This document shows, piece by piece, positions 47,160 to 59,974 of a stretch of 64,000 nt of DNA. Each line of letters opens with the position of its first letter. Positions within the stretch are counted from its first letter, which is position 1. This stretch comes from Epiperipatus broadwayi. Taxonomy: Eukaryota > Onychophora > Udeonychophora > Euonychophora > Peripatidae. Made by a program: the position numbers and the translations under genes. The stretch covers positions 1,743,909-1,807,908 of the forward strand of contig JAQFVV010000111.1 of assembly GCA_028023455.1 (NCBI GenBank). Direction: 5' to 3'. The notes under the pieces are model-generated. The model searched no databases and was not told the DNA's origin. It saw only the letters and a program-made list of their open reading frames with translations.

Positions 47160-48555
47160 ATAGATATAAAAGTGGCTGAATATTGTTTTTATATTCACAT
47201 TTCTTTTGAGGGAAAATATTTATATTTAGTGTAAAATTTCCAACATTTTGTTATGTTTTGCATACATTTGAGAATCAGTAATGTTTTTTAATAATTCAAG
47301 TTTTTCATTAAAAAAATTATATTACTGAAGTTATATTCATTGAATACACGTTTACTGTCTTTAAAATGTTTAGATATTAAACACTTTCACTAGCTTTTTT
47401 TTTGTTTTGTTTTGTTTTGAAAATAATATTTTAGTGAAGAATTTCAAAATGCTGCTGTTGTATGTCATGCGCAGTGGGAAAATCATTATTTTACAGATAT
47501 TCACATTGCGTTTAGATGAACATTTTGAGCTGATTTTTTTAACAATTTCACTTTTTCATTATATTTGTGCTATAGAAAATATAGTTTATGTGTAAATTTT
47601 TGCAAAACCATGCTTGCTCCTTTAAATGTATATAAAAAATAGCAGTTTTTGAATTCATAATTTTTGGAATAATGATAATTAAAGTGAATTATTTCAATGT
47701 TGTCCAATTCAAAGTCTAAAGTATTAGTGATACTTGAATTACAAATTTAATTTTAAGCACCTGTGTAATTTAAATGCTATACTTTATAAATTTATATAAT
47801 TTCCTACAGATATTTTAATTTTAAAAAACCCATTTTGAAATCGTATTGTTTTGAGCTTTTGATCCATGAAGATAAAAAATGTTTTTATAGTCCACAAATT
47901 CTTATTTATGATTATATGAAATCATGTTGAATGAAGTATGATCAATTATTTATTAATTTAATGTAAATTTTTGTTTTGTTTTGTTTTCTCTTTTTGGACA
48001 TTTTAATTTTTAACAAAATGTCACAAATGAATTTGTTGATTCAAGTAGGGAAATAGATTCAGTGAACTTTAGATTACTTTTTTAAAAAAAGTTTTATCTT
48101 TTTGGTTGAATATAACATGAAATGCTTATTTTAATTTTTGTTATTTGAAAGAAGAAAATCAAAAAATGGAATAGATAGATCTTCATTGCAATTTAGGAAA
48201 TGTTGTGATTCATTAAATCTGATCATTGTTTATCAAAAGCAAAATTTTCGAAAGTAATTTTTTTCTTGTTAATGTACAGTATTTTTTTTTTTTTCTAATA
48301 TTGTTTTTATATATGTTTTTGGTTTGATAAAGATCGGATATTTGGTGAACCATTCCATTTGCTAAATTAAATTATGTATACTGTATATATTTTGAAATTA
48401 CCCCAAATTCACCACTCAACCAGATTTGCCAAGAAAATAAACTCTAAAACACTAACTCATGTGCAAAGAACTACAAAATAGCATATTTAAACTAAACATT
48501 ATCCACAATTCCACTTATCTCTCATACACCCTTAATATTAAAATAACTTTTTTTT
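47160..48555. other. No gene seen
   Basis: AT-rich; the 62-codon frame at 47407-47595 starts at a non-ATG codon and has no domain. Confidence 0.6.
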
Positions 48556-48560
48556 TTTCA

Positions 48561-48630
48561 TATGTCAAAGCATCGGCCGGGAAGCGAACCCGCAACAACT
48601 GTCTGCAAGCAACTGCTTGCAAGGCTTAAA
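48561..48630 (-). mobile_element. 5'-truncated SINE copy
   Basis: Minus orientation: catatgtcaaagcatcggcc, then gggaagcgaacccgcaac (the best-preserved B-box complement of all copies) and gtctgcaagcaactgcttgc. The 5' quarter of the element is missing. Poly-T directly before it (48550-48560) is the complement of the poly-A tail. Confidence 0.8.
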
Positions 48631-48759
48631 TAAGCTAATTGCTTCAAAATCAAATTTTTAATAATAAAGATTCTTGAATTCTTTTTTTTTTATCCCTTTT
48701 TTTTTTTTAAATCAGACAACCTTAGCTTCATTAAAATTAATTGTGGCCTGTATCTTTTT

Positions 48760-49760
48760 CAATGGATATACAATGCAGAACTAAGATATTTATTTGTAAC
48801 CCTTGTATTATTTAAAAATAAATTATTCAAAGTAATACCCCTTTTCCAAGCAATTTTTTTATTTCCAAACAAATTACTATTTTTACAAATAATTTTATAT
48901 GAAAACAATTTAAATGGCAAAGAAATAAAATTATATTTTTCTTTATTACATCATTAGAAATATTATTATTAAATAAAATAATTTTAACAAATTTATGAGA
49001 GTAGCCAACACTCAAGTAATCTTTATAAAATTGACTTTTTTGAAACAAAGCTACTACCCCACTGGAATTATTTAATCTCTTTATTTCTCTACAGCAATAA
49101 TTTCTTAAGTTGCTTTATGAAATAAAGATTTATAGCTATTAGGTTTAATTATAGATCGTAACTCTTTACTCTTAACATAATGACTATATACCAAACAGTT
49201 ATTCTTTACATTTCTAATCACCAATAGATATAAAAATTTTAATTTAACAAAATATAACTCCCTTTCTTTTGCCATATAGTTCCAGAAGGATCAAAACAAA
49301 CTCATAATGACTACAAAACAATTATTCTTTACATTTCTAATCACCAATAGATCTAAAAATTTTAGCAAAATGTACCCCCCCCCCCTTTATAAAAGGATTA
49401 AAACAATTAAACTTATTTACCAATTTTTTCAATTTATCATTCTCAACCACAAACAATCATCCACATATGTAACTAATAACTTTAAATATAAACAATCCTT
49501 CTTAATATTTCATCTTCCAAATCATTAATATAAACTGAACAAATTAGAAGAGAAATAATATAACTTATTATTCATCCTTCCTTTATTAATCTTATAAAAA
49601 TTACCATTATAAGTAAAATACATAGAATCCTCCAATAATAAAAGCATACATTTAATAACATTAACTTTCCATTTTAAATGTATTAATCTTATCAAAAGCC
49701 TTAAAAGAAGAAACTTGCTGGAAAAAAAAACTTTGTAATGACCAAAATCAAATTATTTTT
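48760..49760 (-). pseudogene. Penelope-like element reverse transcriptase relic
   Basis: On the minus strand in order: YFTYNGNFYK (about 49610), matching the FxFNGxFYKQxxG block; YVDDCL at 49457-49468, the RT active-site YVDD; ENDKLKKLVNKFNCFNP (about 49440-49390), matching the helix that follows in Penelope proteins; LLVIRNVKNNCLVYSHY (about 49220-49170), matching FLDxxIxRxxxxxxxxIYRKPT; and SYKSLFHKA and FYKDYLSVGYSHKFVK (49020-48965). Several frameshifts and stops, and a 123 bp internal duplication, show it is inactive. The GIY-YIG endonuclease that follows RT in this class was not recognised. Penelope elements are widespread in animals. Confidence 0.8.
49195..49370. repeat. 123 bp internal duplication in the Penelope relic
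   Basis: The block attctttacatttctaatca starts at 49201 and again at 49324. It continues with ccaatagatMtaaaaatttta in both, so one RT segment is present twice. A C homopolymer (49375-49386) follows. Confidence 0.8.
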
Positions 49761-49769
49761 AAAAATTAT

Positions 49770-52700
49770 TCAAGCACTTTATGCTTATTAAGAACTTCAT
49801 GCTTTTATTGTGTATATATTTTTTATTGTTTGGTAGTTATCTATCAATCTGTTATTACTTTGACTTTCTTAAATCTAGATTTCATTCCCCTCTCATAACA
49901 TATTTTACTTTACTAAGCAGCTAATATGAAATTCAGTGTATTTTTAATGATTAAAAAGAAAAAATCTCTTTGGATTGTAAATTGTTTACAATATATAGAC
50001 AATGAAATTCCTTATTTAAAACCGAAAACTACATTCCAAGAAACCACACTATTAAAAGAGAATTATTTTTAACTTTGAGGTTAAATTTAATCTGATCAAA
50101 AGTAGTCAAAACAAAAGGTTGAATATCTTGAATGCATATAAGAAAATTAACAATGTACAATTTTACACATTTGACTTTTGCAAATATAATTATAATTGAT
50201 GTGTATAAATTTTTGCTACATAGCATTTGGATTATCCAAGATAGTTTTCAATCATTTTAAAATCTAAATGTTCTTAATATTTTATTTGTAACATTTAGAT
50301 AATTCAGTTTGAATCTTTTTACAAGTATTAAAATAGTTTGACTCATGAATTGTAAAATATAATAATTAAATGTTAATGCATTTATAACACTTGGATAGAG
50401 ATTTATTTTCAAGTATAAATCATGAATAAAAAATAAATCTGTAGTAGAAAGAACAGCAAAGAAGGAAAAAGTTTTTAATCCATTTTGCAAATAGTTACAC
50501 AGTATTCCTGCGAAGAATACAAATATAGTTTAAAATATTTTTGAGTTTTCATAAAAAAAATATCATACTTATATATTATAGAGAAAATTATTAGGAATAC
50601 CTGTCATATTATCACAGTGTTTTGTATTTTTAAATTCATACAACATTGAAATGGAAATATTTTAAAATAAAGGGGTTTTTTTTCTTTTGCAGATAGAACC
50701 CTAAGATGATATAAAATAGCTGACAATTTGATATCAGTTCTCTAAGTCCAGGGGAAGGGTCAAATTATGAGAATTTATAAGAGATCATTTTATTGATATC
50801 TGATTGATTAGGTGAAGCTTCTTCAATGTCCAAACTGTAGAAATATTCCATGTTTCAAGCTTGACTGCTAAAAATCAGTGCGTAATGAGAAACATGGATG
50901 GACCTTGCAAAAAATTGTAATTGGAAACACAGTAAAGCAATTCATTTAGAGATCTTGTATATCTAAATACAACAGTGTCCACTAAAACAATTTATTGTGA
51001 CCAAACAGTTATTTAAAAGTATCTGCTTTTTTAATATTTGTTGTAGCATGGAAATAATCACCATTGGACACATTATTACTTTTAATTTTTTAATCATTGA
51101 AAAAGTTTGTGTCTGATATTTTTAAAGTATAAAACATACTAGTGAAACTATCATAATTTCACAATTTATTTTATATAAATAAATCATTAATATAAATTTA
51201 ATTGAACATGTTGGGAGGGTGGGGTTTCTGTTAATGCAAACTTTACTATCAATCCTGTCATTTTCCAAGATATTGCTCTGATTTTCACAGCCTTACAGCT
51301 TTTTTTTTTTTTTTTGCTGAATATGTAAGATGTTATTGATATATGTCATGACTTCTCTATCACCTGAATGGATCTACGATTCATTTTGAATGAAAGATTG
51401 AATTTTGCAGTAACATGTTTCCAAAAATTTGATGCATGTTTCACTCAATAGCTCTAGATTGAATTTGATTTCTCTAGATTGAATTTGATGCATGTTTCCT
51501 AAATAATAACTTAATATTTCTCTAACCATGAGATGACTTACTAAAAGTTTGTATTTAAATACTAATAATCTATTTTTCTTTCTATGTTTTTTTTTCTTTT
51601 GTGTGTGTGTTTAATTATATTTAATGCATTTACACTGTAATTTATTCTTATTGAAATTATTATATATTTTCATTCTGAATGTCGGTATTATTTGTCTTTG
51701 CATTCTTATATCCATTATACTTTTGATAATAAATCATACAATTACTGTTGGTAGTAATTTTAAAATGACATTGAATTTAGGAGATACTTGGCTCAATAAT
51801 TTTTTAATATTTATTTTTTAGTTCTGTAAATAACTAAAAAAAATCTTAAGGATTTTCAAATTTGATAGGATGAAAAGTATGAAATTGAGAAAAAAAGTAT
51901 ATGTTTGTAGATAGTTTATACATGGAAAATGTAATAAGTTGTATTTACAATATTGAGCATCATTATAGTTCAATGGAAATTTTTAGCATGAAAAAAAGAT
52001 TAGCTTGCCTAAAATGAATTACATTAAATTATAAACACTAAAGATTTTTTAAATTTATCGGGAACCATGCCAACAAAAGTTGGCCTTATTATTCTTGTAT
52101 GTTGTAAAACATGGAAAGCCTACAAATGATATAAAAAAATTTAGAATCAAATTGATATTATCAGTTAATACCATTTTGTGTTGAATTGGTTATATGTGAT
52201 CAATATTGGAAAATGAAAGTTTATTATGATGTGATGTTTATAGCAATGTTGGCAAAAACTACTGATATTAATATTTTTCAAGTAGCTCATATTGGCTAAA
52301 TTAAATCACAACAAATCAAAAAAGAATTGTCTCATTAATATCAATGTTTTGTACTGCTGAAGTTTTTGATATATGTTAAAATTTTCTGTATTTCACAGAT
52401 TTTAATGAAAGAAGATTAGAACTACATAATCTTTTGCCTTAAAAGATGAAGTAGCTATGGGTAATAAAAACATTGGATTTATAAAATCTTTAGAAAATTA
52501 TCATTTTAATTTACCACTTCATTACATAATTCATGAAGAAAATCTGTGTTGTTAAACCATCTACAAATATTTAAACAAAATTATAAATACTGTGGCAAAA
52601 GTCAATTTAATCAAATCATATTGAGCTCTTACACATACATGATTCATGTCTTTGTTGAAAGATTTAGGCCTAGAATGGCAATCTATTATTATATTTATAA

Positions 52701-52860
52701 CTTTGATAGATAAACAGAGAAAAAAATTTAGTGATTTGTAACTTGTATCAATATAATTAAAATATTTTTAAGTAATATTAAATGAAAATTTTCCTGTTAC
52801 ATGAAAACCATGTGTGTTAAAAAACTGACAATCTATATTATTAAACAATTCAAAACAAAG
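49770..52860. other. No gene seen
   Basis: Minus-strand frames at 50029-50226 and 50257-50490 show no domain. A short direct repeat ctctagattgaatttgat occurs at 51452 and 51472. Otherwise this is AT-rich low-complexity DNA. Confidence 0.55.
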
Positions 52861-52894
52861 CAAAACTCTCCATATAGTTATGTAATTATAATTA

Positions 52895-52945
52895 TATAAT
52901 TATGTGTTAGTATGAGATAGTGATCATGTGATGTTTAGTGGTTTA
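52895..52945. repeat. Fragment of the 32.3/57.6 kb dispersed repeat
   Basis: tatgtgttagtatgagatag followed by tgatcatgtgatgtttagtgg matches the right end of the copy at 32290-32496 and the right edge of the element at 57576-57707. Confidence 0.65.
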
Positions 52946-52949
52946 ATCT

Positions 52950-55900
52950 ATATTATAAATTACTTTCATTTATTTCAGTAATATTTGTAATTATTTTATA
53001 ATCTTTTTTTTTTTTTACTAATATTACTTTCCTTCTTTAGCATGTGAGTTGCACATTTTGTGATAAACATGTCAAATACAAAATGTTGACTCAATGAAAA
53101 AAGAATGGCAGCCCTTCCTCTAGATATTGTTCATTGTTTAGATATTAGATAAATATTCCCCATAAAGCAGTTGTAGATGCCCACTGTGGCTTGACCTTAT
53201 ATAACTATTAGCATTATATAGATTATTTTTTCATCTATAAACATGTGTAGGTATCCTTTCAATCTATTTTGCCCAAAATTTGATTCTTGAATCCATCCCA
53301 AATAAATAAGGAAGCGGGTTTAATGGGAGGAGGGGGGTTTACACTTTTTATATTTTATCCAACTGGCCATCTAAAGAAGCAACAAATAAAAACTATAAAA
53401 AACCATCAATTGGCTGATGGCCTGATGAATACAGTTTTTCTATTCTTTGATTTATGAGATATTGTTGGGAAGGCATTTGCTCTGCATTTTTCTATCTTTA
53501 TCTTAACATTTTTTTTATTAGATTTAATTATATTAACATAATCTTTGAATTATTAAATAATTTGTGAGCCCTCTGATAATCTTATTTATAAAATACATCA
53601 AGTTGATAATAGCACTTAAGAATTTCCTTTTATTTCAATTTTTTATTTTAAATCAATAACATTTTTATAAAAAGCTCTGAATTATTTAACAATTTTTTTT
53701 TTCACTGTAATATAAAAATTTACATAGTTAACAGGTTTCTACTGTTTACATCTATTTTTAAAAATGTACAAATAATTAATGCTTCAAAAATATGCATGAT
53801 TATAAATATATTTCAAAATATTCCATTTTGCAAGATACTGAAAAAATAAAAATAAAACATTGTTATAAATTAAAGCCAGAAGATTTTCCCAATTTATGAT
53901 GGTATTCACATTATTTGCATCTTCATTAACAATGGCTTTATGGCTAAAATAATTTTGGAACTACAAACAAATTTTCTGTTGTTGTTTTTTAATTAATAAT
54001 ATATATTTGTAACAAACAAACAAAAAAATTATCTTTATTTATACCTTATTCTAAAAGTATAATAAACCATAATAAAACAATTTCTACTAAGTAAAGTTAT
54101 TATGATTGATCATGTTAAAAACAAAAATTATTTGAAAAAAAATGCAAAGGAATTTATTTTTGTTTAAAATTTGGACAGCTCTTTATTAATGCATTATTGT
54201 GAATAAAATATAAAATTTTAAATAAAAATAAAATTATTTATGTTTTTATAATAATTTTTTTTCTTTTAAAAACCTGCTTTTAATGCAATAGTATTTTTTA
54301 AAAAAAAAAAAAATCTCCCAATTGAAATTGTTATGTTACAACTGTCATCATTTCATATTAAAAAGTTTAAATTAAAGCTAATAACACTAATAATATTTAT
54401 TTCTATTTTGTATTAGTTAAGATTATGTCTGCCAAATTCATTAAATAATAACAAAGTCATTTTTTATATACTGCTTTTTAAAAAAATTGTTCAATAAAAA
54501 TATTAAACAGGAGCTTGTGGTCTTATTAAATGAACTTTTTTTTTTGTTTGTTTATATAAATACAATACATAAAAAAATAATTTTCAGAATGAGCCCAAAG
54601 TAAGAGGAAAATAAATGAGATAATTTACCATTGTATTTAATTATTATCAATATAACAACAATGCAAAGGAAAAAATATTTAATATTAAGGGCTGAAATTG
54701 CAAGCACTTATACTAAAGTCTATTTTGTATATTATGGCATATTTTTCCCCATAAATGTTATATATATTTGTGTCTTATAATGGTGATTTTTTTTTATTAA
54801 CTTTGGTAAAAGCTGCTTTAAGTTTTTTAACATAATCTTGTTCTTTATTTTACCAAAACAAAATAAATCATTGGATCAAGTCAGGTGAATGTGGATAAAA
54901 TTGCATCTCAATAACTAAATCCATTTATGAAAAAATATTGATACTTTAGTATTTTATTAGTACTCTTAGATAATTCAGGGGACATTTGCTATTGAAAATA
55001 GAAGTTTAAAAATCAGATTACCATTGTAACTAGAATATTTCATTCTGTAAAATTTTAAAATTATTTTTTTAAAAAAATAAAATCAATAAGATTAAAATTA
55101 GAGATCAGTCCCCTCCCCCCACATTCAATCATTGATATTTAATTAAGCAATGCATAAAGCATTTCCTTATTGGCTGCAAATTTGTAAGCAAATACTAATC
55201 TTTTATTTGTTTGTTTATGCAAGATTGTATAAACATACATAAAAAAAATCAATGTAATTAAATTTTATTTATTTAGATACTAATAATAATTCTTTTATTT
55301 TTTAATTAATATAAATAACATGCATCCTGCATATTTTACTTCAATATTGTATCACAACTGTATACATTTATTCTCTATAATATATTTAATGTCAAAATGT
55401 AATCTTATTCATGTATTTATATAATTATTCAATTTGTAAAAATATTATTTATGCTTTTATTTTCAATTTTGTGTTATCAATAAATTTTATTTCAAAATTT
55501 CTAGTAATATTTAAAGAATTATTGATTTCTTAACTCATAATTGAAATTCCAGCCTCTTCCTACAGATGATTTAGTTGCAATTTTAATGCTAGCATGTAGT
55601 TTTAATTGTCAGAATGCACAATTATATCAATTATCATTATTTGATAATTTAGAAGCCATATCACTCCCAAAATATCTAAAATTATTAGATTATTTTTAGC
55701 TTCATTTAGTGTGGTTTTATTAAATTCTTATTTTCATGTGGGTCATTATCCATTGAGTTATGTGTTAACCTTGAAAAATAATTCATCAAATTATTAGATT
55801 TCAGATTTCATCTGATTGAAGTTTGTAAATTGCTTGTTTGTACTGAGGCTTTACATATTGACTTTTTATGAACTTTTTTCAAATGCTTCAGCAATAATTT

Positions 55901-57310
55901 GCTTATTGATCTCAGAATAGCAAGGATATTTTACATTCACAAATAATAACTTAAAATTTGTTACAGGAATGATAAGTGGGTTGTCTTTTTGAAGGTGGAG
56001 TATAGTATACTTAATAAAATAAGTAGTGATGGAAAACTATGCTGGAAAGATTAATTTATTTAAAATGACAGCTTAAAACTGCTTTCGATCAGGTCGGTCA
56101 TTTTATAGAATTAATATAGGTTTATATAAATAGAATTTATAACTTTAATAACTTAAATATACCATTTATGTGATAATGCAGTGCATGAGTTTGTTATGTT
56201 TATTGCGTTGATATTATTTGCAATGAACCACACCTCTTTATATTTTCTTTTTTGATCATTGTGCTCAGCACAAACAATTTTGTGGCTTGTTTCAATTTCA
56301 TGTTCCATAAATATAGACCTATAGCATGTTTGTATATCTATTTATGCTGCATTAATCTTGTAGCACAGTTTTCATGAGACTCATTATAGTAAATTGCATT
56401 ATATGTTGGTTCATTGCATTTAATTTTATAAACTGTTTGGAGAGCTTGGTTATTATTAACATTATTATTGAGTTATAATACACTTTTTTTTTTTTTAACA
56501 ATTTGTCATTTCCAAGTTCAATTATATTAAAAATTACAACACAATAAATATAAAACAAAATAACTATAATTGCTCTCCAAATCTTTTGCTCACTCCACTC
56601 ATAGATCACTATATAAAATAGTTATGTATTCACATTTAAAAAATGAATATGGTATGCATGTTATATGTCAATATAATAAATATAATTCTGTGAAACTGGC
56701 AGTTAATATTTTCGCAATTAATCCAAACAAAATTGTGGAGAATGTGAAACAGAATGCTTTAAATTTTTATAATCATTAGACTGATACTTTAGTGTGAATT
56801 ATAGTTTATTTACATAACATTTTTTATTTAATATTGTATAAACATACATTTAAAAAATAATAATAAATTAATACACATATTTTAAAATGAAATATGTAAA
56901 TATCTAAAAAAAAACAAAAAACATGTTCCAATAAATATTGAACCTACAAATTAATAATTGTAATTGGTATGAGTGTCATGCTTTTCTATTTTATATTTCT
57001 TAAAGAATTTATGCCAACTGTTTTTAATTCATGATTTTCATTTTTTCTTCTTAGAAAATCACAACTAATAATCATGTCTTGTTTTAAAGATTTGCACAAA
57101 GTATTGGGGGGGGAGGTGGCAAACTAATGTCTAAATATTATGAAGTTTGCCAAAAGAAAATATAAAAAAAAATTTATTATAGTAATGGTGTAAAATATAT
57201 TTTTAGTATATATTAACGTCATTTGTTATTTAATATTTGTAGTTCATATTTGATTTAAAATTCCAATAATATATGGGTGTTTAAAAAGAAGAGCATTGAG
57301 ATATTTTTAA
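52950..57310. other. No gene seen; long AT-rich tract
   Basis: More than 4 kb with many A/T homopolymers. Open frames at 56352-56609 and 56570-56779 overlap on opposite strands and have no recognisable domain. Confidence 0.6.
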
Positions 57311-57315
57311 GTATT

Positions 57316-57476
57316 GGGAAATCAGCAGTGTTGGATTAGCAATGTCGCACTTTTCTCATTTTAATATTTTTTCATTAATTTCATGGAATTATGTATGGGA
57401 AATCAGCAGTGTTGGATTAGCAATGTTGCACTTTTCTCATTTTAATATTTTTTCATTAATTTCATGGAATTATGTA
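57316..57476. repeat. Recent 81 bp tandem duplication
   Basis: Units 57316-57396 and 57397-57476 begin gggaaatcagcagtgttgga and differ by one base (gtcgcac against gttgcac). The 74-codon open frame across it is a consequence of the duplication (81 is divisible by three). Confidence 0.9.
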
Positions 57477-57575
57477 TTTATGATATCAATTAATCACAAA
57501 TATGAGAAACTATATACAAATATATTTCACTATTTGATAATTAGAAGATTTAAAAGAAACCATTAATCTCGCATA

Positions 57576-57707
57576 ACATCACATGATCATTCTTTATGCT
57601 TACACAAGCTGCTTACACAGAGGCTAAACTCTCCGTACAATAGCACCACTCAGTGCAAGCCAGAGTAATCAATGGGTGCAAACATAAAGAATGATCATGT
57701 GATGTTT
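57576..57707. mobile_element. MITE-like element, perfect 24 bp inverted repeats
   Basis: 57576-57599 and 57684-57707 are perfect inverted copies (beginning aacatcacatgatcattctt). The 84 bp core contains aaactctccgtacaatagca and ccagagtaatcaatgggtgc, shared with the 32.3 kb repeat. Immediately after is tagtggtg, similar to the flank at 52.9 kb. It may be a compact member of the same family. Confidence 0.75.
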
Positions 57708-57934
57708 AGTGGTGTCTGGTTATTGAAGAACCAAAGACTGCAAAAAGTATGGATGCTGAGCTGAGTTCAGATCTGTATGACTATACAAGCTAATGAGCTT
57801 GAATTGAAAAAAAATTATTGTGTTTTCATTTTGGACTCAAAAGTTTTATAGCTAATTAATAGGGTAAAAAGTGGCTGCTGGAGGGTTGCACTAGATCTTA
57901 AGATCTATGTGCAGTGCTGTCAGATCTAAGACTC

Positions 57935-58040
57935 CTCAATGATGAAAGCCACAAACTAGAAACTAGTCTGGGAATATTGGATGAGTAGATACTAGATAGG
58001 GATTTTATGTAAAAACCCTTCTTGCATCCACTGATTACTG
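57935..58040. repeat. Inverted fragment of the same dispersed repeat family
   Basis: actagtctgggaatattgga followed by tgagtagatactagataggg and tgcatccactgattactg are the reverse complement of the left half of the 32.3 kb copy. Confidence 0.7.
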
Positions 58041-58044
58041 AAGA

Positions 58045-59010
58045 CCATTTATAAATAATATATATATATATATTTCTAGAAATACCTGGAAAATGCTTAA
58101 AATTTTTTCTAATCCTTGCCTTGTTTGCTTGTCAAATATAAATAAAAATATAGCTTTTGTAATGAAAGTAAATAAAACTGCCTTAGTTTATTCTATTGTT
58201 TTACAGACATTCATCTAATAATAATTCTGATTTTACATACTTGTGTTAATTATTTTAGTAACCATGATATGATCTTTAGCACTTGGAGATTTTGGATAAA
58301 TATGGGGTGTACATAATTTATTTTACATGGCTCACAAAGAAGAAAATCATATTTTATAATAAAAATAAAGCAAAATCTTTGGCTTCTTCTTTTAAAAAGT
58401 CCTATTATTAATGTGAGAGATCCTCATTCAGAAACAGGATTTTTCTGGAGAAAATATAGTAATTGATCATTATTAATACGAAACATGAATCATATTGTTA
58501 ATGACTGTCAAATTTATGGTTACAATAGAAAAATTGAAGTTAATAAAGCCACTAGAGAATCTATCTCCTTGTTGGAATTATTCCTTAATAATAACTGCTA
58601 CTGAAGATTAATATATTATTGCTTGGTAACATCTCCACTGCAGTAGAAAATTTAACATTCTTTCACACATTACTAATGCTAATTATATTTGTAAACATAG
58701 TTTTAAACTTATTTAAATATGTTTTAAAAAAGAAGAAGGTGGTTATCTAATTAATTGGTTAATCTTATCTGCATTACAAATGTATTTGCTAATGTGTGTT
58801 TCTTTGATAATCATATATATACATCACACAATTATAATTGTTTTACAATTATGATGATTTTCTTCCAGCTTTCATTCTTTTAAAATATATATATATATAA
58901 TAAAATAAATTTTAAAAAAAATTATATCTAGAAGTAATTTTTTAGTCAAAATGTTAGTGATTCTTATAACAATGTTTAGTCTTATATGATGATTGAATAA
59001 TATTTATACT
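58045..59010. other. No gene seen
   Basis: AT-rich with TA runs (58055-58071 and 58884-58899). Nothing recognisable. Confidence 0.6.
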
Positions 59011-59074
59011 TTATATATCTGAATGATGGTTGGACAGAGTAGCAAGATTATTTAACTTAATAGCAGATACCTTT

Positions 59075-59860
59075 GTCAGGTAATTCAGGTTTATACCCCA
59101 AGTTCTCATAGTGATGAAGTAGTAGAATATTTTTATTTGCATTTACAAAAGGCTTTTGATCAGACTAAACAACATTTTTAAATTGTTATTGGAGACTTTA
59201 ATGCTAGAATTGATAAATAAATGAAAGATGAAATAGATAAATGTAGTTATGGTAATAGAAATGAGAGAGGACATAGACTTGTGGAGTTTGCAGAAAAAGA
59301 AAAACTTTATATTATGAATTCTTTTCTTTTTTTTGAGAAAAATGTTATAAGAAAATGAACATAAAAGCATCCAAATGAAGGTATAGCAGAATTGGATTAT
59401 ATTTTGACTAACAGGAAATATTTATTTCAAGATTGTAATGTCCTTAATAAATTCAATATATGAAGTGATCATCGATTAGTAAGATGTAAGAAATGTGTTG
59501 ATGAAAAACTAGAAAGACAAAAATTAAGAAAAACAATATTTACAGTTGATATTCCTAATCTTCAGAAACATTCTAATGAATTTAAATTAGAACTTGCAAA
59601 TTTTTTTCAAGTATTATTAGATTTTGAACATAATTCAAATTTGAATGAAATTAATAAAAAAATAACTGATATACTTTTAAAAACTGCAACCAAGATAGCT
59701 AGTAGAAAAATCCAGCAATTGACCAATAAAATTTTTACTGAGATTAGAGAATTTATGAAGATAAGAAGGAGTATGAAGATATATAAAAATGATGCATTAA
59801 AATGGATTGAATATCTTAAATTTTTAAAATGGTGCGAAAAAGAGTTTATAATGTTATAAG
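59075..59860 (+). pseudogene. RTE endonuclease remnant and linker
   Basis: It contains IQVYTPSSHSDEVVEY-like text, then IGDFNARI (59191-59208) with the canonical Gly-Asp kept, LDYILTNRKYLFQDCNVLNKF and SDHRLVRC (59464-59487) with the canonical Arg kept. In-frame stops lie between these motifs. A 72-codon frame (59641-59859) covers the Lys-rich linker to the RT. The catalytic residues are better preserved here than in the minus-strand copy, even though the reading frame is more damaged. Confidence 0.82.
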
Positions 59861-59974
59861 AAAGTATAATTGTGAACTAGCAAGGAAAGCTATAGAAGTG
59901 AATAAAAGTTTCAAGAGTGTAAAACAACATTTTGTTATTGCTAAGAAAATTATATCTGCAATAAGAAAAAAAAG

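Noticed and set aside
57342-57566. 74-codon ORF with an internal peptide repeat
   Set aside because: The repeat follows directly from the 81 bp DNA duplication (a multiple of three); there is no codon bias or domain.
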